Below are positions 60,025 to 64,000 of a stretch of DNA of 64,000 nucleotides, in pieces (position 1 is the first letter of the stretch; every line of letters starts with the position of its first letter). The translations under genes were made by a program, and so were the position numbers. This DNA comes from Ammoniphilus resinae. Lineage in GTDB: Bacteria > Bacillota > Bacilli > Aneurinibacillales > RAOX-1. The notes under the pieces are model-generated. The model searched no databases, had not been told where the DNA came from, and saw nothing but the letters and a program-made list of their open reading frames with translations. The stretch spans positions 62,001-126,000 of the forward strand of contig NZ_JAGGKT010000005.1 of the NCBI RefSeq assembly GCF_017873965.1, read 5' to 3'.

Positions 60025-60792
60025 CTACTCCGGTGGATACTGCTTATACTTCAGCGTTTCATAGTCGTGTCCCGCTAAAACGATGCCGCCAAGCCGCTCC
60101 ATTTTTTCAAATGACCGTTCATACTCAGCTAGGTCGATATGCAGTCCGTTCGGGATGTGGCGCATGCGCGCGTCGCCGTGCCAATTTTCCATTAAAGGAA
60201 CACAGTCGCTGGCGATGAGATAGAGATCTTTCCTTGTTTCCACGGCGACTCCCATTAGTCCAGGCGAATGGCCTGGCAGGCTGATTAAGTGAACGCCCTT
60301 CAGAAAGTCATAGACGTCACCGGAAACGGTCTGCATCTGTTGCAGCACGTCAATCCAAGGCGGGAGGATTTCTCGGAATCCGATTTCGTATTGCGCTTTC
60401 TGCACCTCGTTCGGTGTGATCGCGTATTGCAGCTCCGTCTTTTGCACGATGAAGGTGGCGTTCTTAAACATTTTGCAATTGCTGCAGTGGTCCCAATGGA
60501 GATGGCTCAGGATCACGTAATCTACTTCATCGGGGTGAACGCCGATGCTTTTCAGGGCATTTTCGGGGTACATGCTTTCATCCTGAATTAATGGCCCATG
60601 ATACTGGCGAGCCCGATCAGGTTTACACGGACCGGTGTCGACCACGACTTTTTTCCCGGCGACTTCAATGACGAACATGATGCACGGCACTTCAATCTTG
60701 ATCCCATGATGCCTGCCATAAACAAATTGCGACTTCTCGATATTTTGCAGGATGCCTACATGCAGCGGCTTTATAATCGGAAAATCACTCAT
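60025..60792 (-). CDS. Metallo-beta-lactamase-fold hydrolase, AHL-lactonase-like (paralogue 3)
   Basis: A 255-residue zinc hydrolase with HLHWDH (His97, His99, Asp101, His102), further metal ligands in SLPGHSPGLMG and IASDCVPL, and the final LAGHDYE. RBS AGGAGGG. Third of three such genes in the window, each next to a transporter binding protein and a regulator unit. It probably opens a lactone or cyclic ester in the pathway. Confidence 0.88.
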   Translation of the reverse strand: MSDFPIIKPLHVGILQNIEKSQFVYGRHHGIKIEVPCIMFVIEVAGKKVVVDTGPCKPDRARQYHGPLIQDESMYPENALKSIGVHPDEVDYVILSHLHWDHCSNCKMFKNATFIVQKTELQYAITPNEVQKAQYEIGFREILPPWIDVLQQMQTVSGDVYDFLKGVHLISLPGHSPGLMGVAVETRKDLYLIASDCVPLMENWHGDARMRHIPNGLHIDLAEYERSFEKMERLGGIVLAGHDYETLKYKQYPPE

Positions 60793-60811
60793 GCTTATCC
60801 CTCCTGATCAG

Positions 60812-62281
60812 TTAATTGGTTCGAATGGAAAAAGGGTCTTGCACTTCGTCGGACATGTCGATCATCACATTTTTCGTGCGGGTGTATGGTAGGATCGCGT
60901 GGAATCCTCTTTCCCTTCCATATCCACTCTGCTTCACTCCGCCAAAGGGAGCCTGCGCCGCACTCGTCCGATACGTATTGATCCACACGGTTCCGGCGTC
61001 GATCTGTTTAGCCACGCGGTGTGCGCGGGAAAGGTTGGTCGTCCATACCCCTGAGGCCAGTCCATAAACGGAGTCATTTGCCATTGTGATGGCCTCATCT
61101 TCCTCGTCAAACGGGATCACACTCAGCACCGGGCCAAAGATTTCTTCCTGTGCGACCTTCATACAATTGGCGACATCGACTAGGACCGTCGGTTGGATAA
61201 AGTAACCTGAGGCAAGCGCCGAATCCGTCACTCTTCCCCCGCACAGAATCTTCGCTCCTTCAGCTTCCACACTTTCGATGGCCTGCATGATTCTTTGATA
61301 CTGCATTTCGTTTGCGACGGGTCCCATTTGCGTTGATTCATCAAGCGGGTTCCCCATCTTGATCGTCTTCGCCCTTTCCGCGATCGCTTCAGCCATCTTT
61401 TCATAGATTGGTCGTTGCACCAGCAAGCGTGAGCCGGCAATACAGGTTTGACCGCTCGAGGCGAAAATCCCCGCAATCGCCCCCGCAACCGCCTTGTTAA
61501 AATCTGCATCAGCAAAGACGATGTTGGGTGATTTTCCACCTAATTCAAGGGTTAAAGGGACAAAGTTTTGACTAGCATTTTTGCCGATCAAACGACCTGT
61601 CTGCGATCCTCCGGTAAAGCTGATCTTATCGATTTGCGTTGACCTGGTCAGGCAGTCACCTACTTTCCCATCACCGGTGACGACGTTAACGACACCTGGT
61701 GGGAATCCCGCTTCCTGAACGAGCTTGGCAAATTCGAGCGTCGATGCGGAGGCCTGCTCGGATGGTTTAATGACCACACAATTCCCTGCGGCCAAAGCAG
61801 GGCCTAATTTGTTTGCCAACAACTGAATCGGGGAGTTCCAAGCGGTGATCAAAACGACAACCCCCACCGGCTCACACAAGGTATAATCGAAGAAATTTGG
61901 ATTATCCAAAGGGATCGTTTGTCCATAGAGTTTATCCGCGTAGCTTGCATAAAAACGGTACATCCTTGCCGCAAAAACCATTTGTTTCGAGGTTTCTTTG
62001 ATGATTTTGCCGTTGTCCGTGGATTCGATCAACGCCATATGCGCCGCATTTTGCTCAAGTAGATCTGCCAATTTATTCATTAGCTTGGCTCTTTGTAAGC
62101 CGGGAGTGTTGCGCCACGTCTTCTTAAAAGCCGTGCGTGCCGCGTCAATCGCATCTTCAACGTCTTTCTCACTCGCTTGAGGGATCAACGCCCACGCTTC
62201 CCGGTTATATGGGTTGATGGATTCGAAGCTTTCACCGCTACTTCTCCATTCACCGTTGATAAACATTTGATACTTTTCCAT
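60812..62281 (-). CDS. NAD(P)-dependent aldehyde dehydrogenase
   Basis: A 489-residue ALDH. Asn in ITAWNSPIQL, Lys in VIKPSEQAS, the coenzyme loop FTGGSQTGRLIGKNA, catalytic Glu in LELGGKSPN and catalytic Cys in SSGQTCIAGSR are all present; the end has PFGGVKQSGYGRERG. It oxidises an aldehyde to the acid in the cytosol. RBS GGGGGG. Second gene of the operon with a dehydrogenase upstream. Confidence 0.95.
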   Translation of the reverse strand: MEKYQMFINGEWRSSGESFESINPYNREAWALIPQASEKDVEDAIDAARTAFKKTWRNTPGLQRAKLMNKLADLLEQNAAHMALIESTDNGKIIKETSKQMVFAARMYRFYASYADKLYGQTIPLDNPNFFDYTLCEPVGVVVLITAWNSPIQLLANKLGPALAAGNCVVIKPSEQASASTLEFAKLVQEAGFPPGVVNVVTGDGKVGDCLTRSTQIDKISFTGGSQTGRLIGKNASQNFVPLTLELGGKSPNIVFADADFNKAVAGAIAGIFASSGQTCIAGSRLLVQRPIYEKMAEAIAERAKTIKMGNPLDESTQMGPVANEMQYQRIMQAIESVEAEGAKILCGGRVTDSALASGYFIQPTVLVDVANCMKVAQEEIFGPVLSVIPFDEEDEAITMANDSVYGLASGVWTTNLSRAHRVAKQIDAGTVWINTYRTSAAQAPFGGVKQSGYGRERGFHAILPYTRTKNVMIDMSDEVQDPFSIRTN

Positions 62282-62283
62282 TC

Positions 62284-63171
62284 TTATTTCCCCCCTGTAA
62301 AATCAATGTCCGCCCATTTTTCCCAAAGCTTCGCAATCGCTGCATAATCTAGATTCCCGTAGCCTTCCTGCTTAGCAATTTCGTAAACGGTGTGTGTGGA
62401 TTGAATGTTGAAAAGAGGGACTCCCTGCTGTTGTGCTAGTTCGAGGGCCAAAACGGAGTCTTTCCGCGCATTGTCGAGGCTCATTCCCCCCTCGTAATCT
62501 CCGTTCATAATCCGCTCGCCAAAACGATGTGTCAACGGTCGCAATAGTGCCGTTTCCCCGCGCAGCAACTCATACACACCATCCACAGAGATCCCCAGCT
62601 TCACGCCGAGTGCCGCCGCTTCAACGATCAAGCCCATCACCGAGTGTGCCACCGCGTTGTTGATGACTTTTGCCGCCATCCCGGCACCGAGCGTCCCCAT
62701 CACCTTGACTTCCGCTGCAATCGCCAGCAAGAATGGCTCGACGTCACGAGTTACGTTATCCGAATCCCCAATCAGCAGTGCTGCCGTCCGGTTTGCCATA
62801 TGGGACACCCCTCCTAGGATGGCCGCATCGATCAGGTTAATCTGATAAGGTTTGCACACTTTTTGGAATGCCAACATGTCGTTGGGCAAAACGGTACTCG
62901 TTTCGATGATCGTTGATCCTTTGGTCAGATGGGGACAGATGGTTCTTAACACATTTAATGAAATGTCGGCACGAGGCAAGGAGAACAGGATGACTTCGGC
63001 CATCGCAGCCAATTCCTCGAGGGAATCTACACAAGTAATCCCCTCGCTTTGGAGCTGTTCCCTTTTTGCCTGGTCCACATCAAAGGCAATGACATGAAAC
63101 TGCTTTGCAAGTTGTCTGGCAATCGTGCCGCCCATATTCCCAAGTCCGACTAAACCTACTTTGTTGGTCAA
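62284..63171 (-). CDS. 3-hydroxyisobutyrate dehydrogenase/tartronate semialdehyde reductase family
   Basis: A 295-residue beta-hydroxyacid dehydrogenase: VGLVGLGNMGGTIARQLAK (residues 4-22), SLPRADISLNVL, TIIETSTVLP, LIDAAILGGV, and the catalytic-Lys region AGMAAKVINNAVAH. It interconverts a beta-hydroxyacid and its semialdehyde with NAD(P). TTG start seven bases after GAGGAGG. First gene of an eight-gene operon, divergent from a LysR regulator. Confidence 0.92.
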   Translation of the reverse strand: MTNKVGLVGLGNMGGTIARQLAKQFHVIAFDVDQAKREQLQSEGITCVDSLEELAAMAEVILFSLPRADISLNVLRTICPHLTKGSTIIETSTVLPNDMLAFQKVCKPYQINLIDAAILGGVSHMANRTAALLIGDSDNVTRDVEPFLLAIAAEVKVMGTLGAGMAAKVINNAVAHSVMGLIVEAAALGVKLGISVDGVYELLRGETALLRPLTHRFGERIMNGDYEGGMSLDNARKDSVLALELAQQQGVPLFNIQSTHTVYEIAKQEGYGNLDYAAIAKLWEKWADIDFTGGK

Positions 63172-63258
63172 GGATGTTCCTCCTCTATGTTTTATGGTTA
63201 ATTTAAATTATAATAGAGTTCAAATATAAGTGAAAATAAAGGGAATTTATAATTAACT

Positions 63259-63273
63259 ATAAAATTATTTTAT
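63259..63273. promoter_or_regulatory. LysR box
   Basis: ATAAAAT, T, ATTTTAT: a perfect inverted repeat containing T-N11-A, 19 bases before the LysR start codon. The 120-base space shared with the operon start is AT-rich and holds further TTATAATT-like palindromes. Confidence 0.65.
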
Positions 63274-63291
63274 AATTAGGAGGGGGAGCAC

Positions 63292-64000
63292 ATGGATGAT
63301 TTGGATTGGACCCTTCTCACCTTGCTCGATCGGGAACGCAGTATTTCGGCGATTGCTCAGGAGCTTTTCATTACACAGCCTGCGTTGACTTATCGGGTGA
63401 AGAAAATGGAGAGCTATTTTCAGGCCCGGCTTTTTACCCGCACGAAAAAGGGTTTCCTCCCTACACCCGTGGGGGAGCTTGCGATCGAGTATGCGAAAAG
63501 CATGAAGAAGGAATTAAAAAAAGTCCAGGAGGATATCTTTTCCCTGGAAGGGAAAGTCAAGGGGAAAATCTATATCGGATCTTCGAGCGCTGTCGCCCAA
63601 TACCTGTTGCCTGACTTGCTTTCCAAGTTTAATGATCTATATCCTGATATTGAGCTAAATGTGGTGACTGGGTTTAGTTCGAGTTTGGTTCCTTTGCTGT
63701 ATGATGGGAAGATCCACGTGGCTTTTTTGCGGGAAGAAATCGAGTGGAATCATTATAAGCAGCTGTTGTCGACGGAGGGAATCTTTTTGGTTTCAAGGTC
63801 GCCTATTGAATTGGAAAAGCTTCCATCGTTGTCGCGATTGGACTATACGACGAACCCTTCTTTGCGGGGTCTGCTCGACGGTTGGTGGGCGCAGAATTTT
63901 CGCGTTCCTCCGAAGGTAACGATGAATGTAGATACGGCGGATACGTGCAAGGAAATGGTCCGGGCCGGTCTTGGCTACACCTTCTTGACAGAATTATGCT
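63292..64000 (+). CDS. LysR-family transcriptional regulator, 3' end missing
   Basis: The first 236 codons of a LysR regulator run off the right edge. The DNA-binding part is clear: LLDRERSISAIAQELFITQPALTYRVKKME, FTRTKKGFLPTPVGEL; the start of the substrate domain follows (KGKIYIGSSSAVAQYLLPDLL; DGKIHVAFLRE). ATG at 63292 with AGGAGGGGG. It is divergent from the eight-gene operon and most likely controls it, activated by a pathway intermediate. Confidence 0.92.
   Translation, partial: MDDLDWTLLTLLDRERSISAIAQELFITQPALTYRVKKMESYFQARLFTRTKKGFLPTPVGELAIEYAKSMKKELKKVQEDIFSLEGKVKGKIYIGSSSAVAQYLLPDLLSKFNDLYPDIELNVVTGFSSSLVPLLYDGKIHVAFLREEIEWNHYKQLLSTEGIFLVSRSPIELEKLPSLSRLDYTTNPSLRGLLDGWWAQNFRVPPKVTMNVDTADTCKEMVRAGLGYTFLTELC

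Overview
The window looks like chromosome from a spore-forming member of the Bacillota (Bacillales; genus not determinable by eye). Reasons: strong AAAGGAGG-type ribosome binding sites with ATG, GTG and TTG starts, lipoproteins with classic lipoboxes, a LysM plus glycosyl hydrolase 18 enzyme of the spore cortex-lytic type, SulP, DUF421 and LytS/LytT-type genes, and no GC-rich or phage-like block. No rRNA, tRNA, CRISPR array or insertion sequence was recognised. Both edges cut genes: an EamA transporter on the left and a LysR regulator on the right.

Layout. (1) 1-6839: EamA exporter fragment, a TRAP membrane pair (dctQM) without a binding protein, an upstream LytS/LytT two-component pair, and a quinone-reductase-like oxidoreductase. 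(2) 7028-10902: a split, two-polypeptide phosphoenolpyruvate-synthase/rifampicin-phosphotransferase-like enzyme followed by a drug-type MFS exporter. (3) 11045-17365: molybdenum hydroxylase genes (large, FAD and iron-sulfur subunits) with xdhC and mocA maturation genes, plus a divergent MFS gene and a glutamine-rich protein. (4) 19065-25406: one minus-strand catabolic unit: GntR regulator, phosphotriesterase-like lactonase, complete TRAP transporter, AHL-lactonase-like metallo-hydrolase, EamA exporter. (5) 25694-31485: small proteins, a DUF421 membrane protein, SulP plus ArsR, a probable type I toxin/antisense RNA locus, and the LysM-GH18 enzyme. (6) 31510-37721: orphan TRAP binding protein, second AHL-lactonase-like enzyme, LacI regulator, CitE-like lyase, CaiB/BaiF CoA-transferase, and a divergent nitrilase. 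(7) 37944-53931: SEC-C protein, sugar-acid genes (SDR, RraA-like, pentulose epimerase-like), a redox pair, FUSC exporter, two VOC proteins, FGGY kinase with HpaI aldolase, small spore-type and membrane proteins, and an SDR with HpaI aldolase. (8) 54644-64000: an eight-gene minus-strand operon, divergent from a LysR regulator, containing dehydrogenases, the third AHL-lactonase-like enzyme, an esterase-like hydrolase, a DRE-TIM synthase/lyase, an orphan tricarboxylate-type binding protein and an asparaginase homologue with an altered substrate-binding site.

Taken together this is an accessory-metabolism region for taking up and breaking down organic acids, lactones, amides and N-heterocycle-like compounds. 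The most unusual sequence signal lies outside the genes. Three intergenic tandem arrays with unrelated sequences share an identical 52-bp period, each unit having a self-complementary segment. Two other intergenic regions hold arrays with an exact 21-bp period. 52 and 21 bp are close to five and two turns of B-DNA. The other main candidate for an undescribed system is the convergent toxin/antisense RNA pair at about 29,430-29,785.
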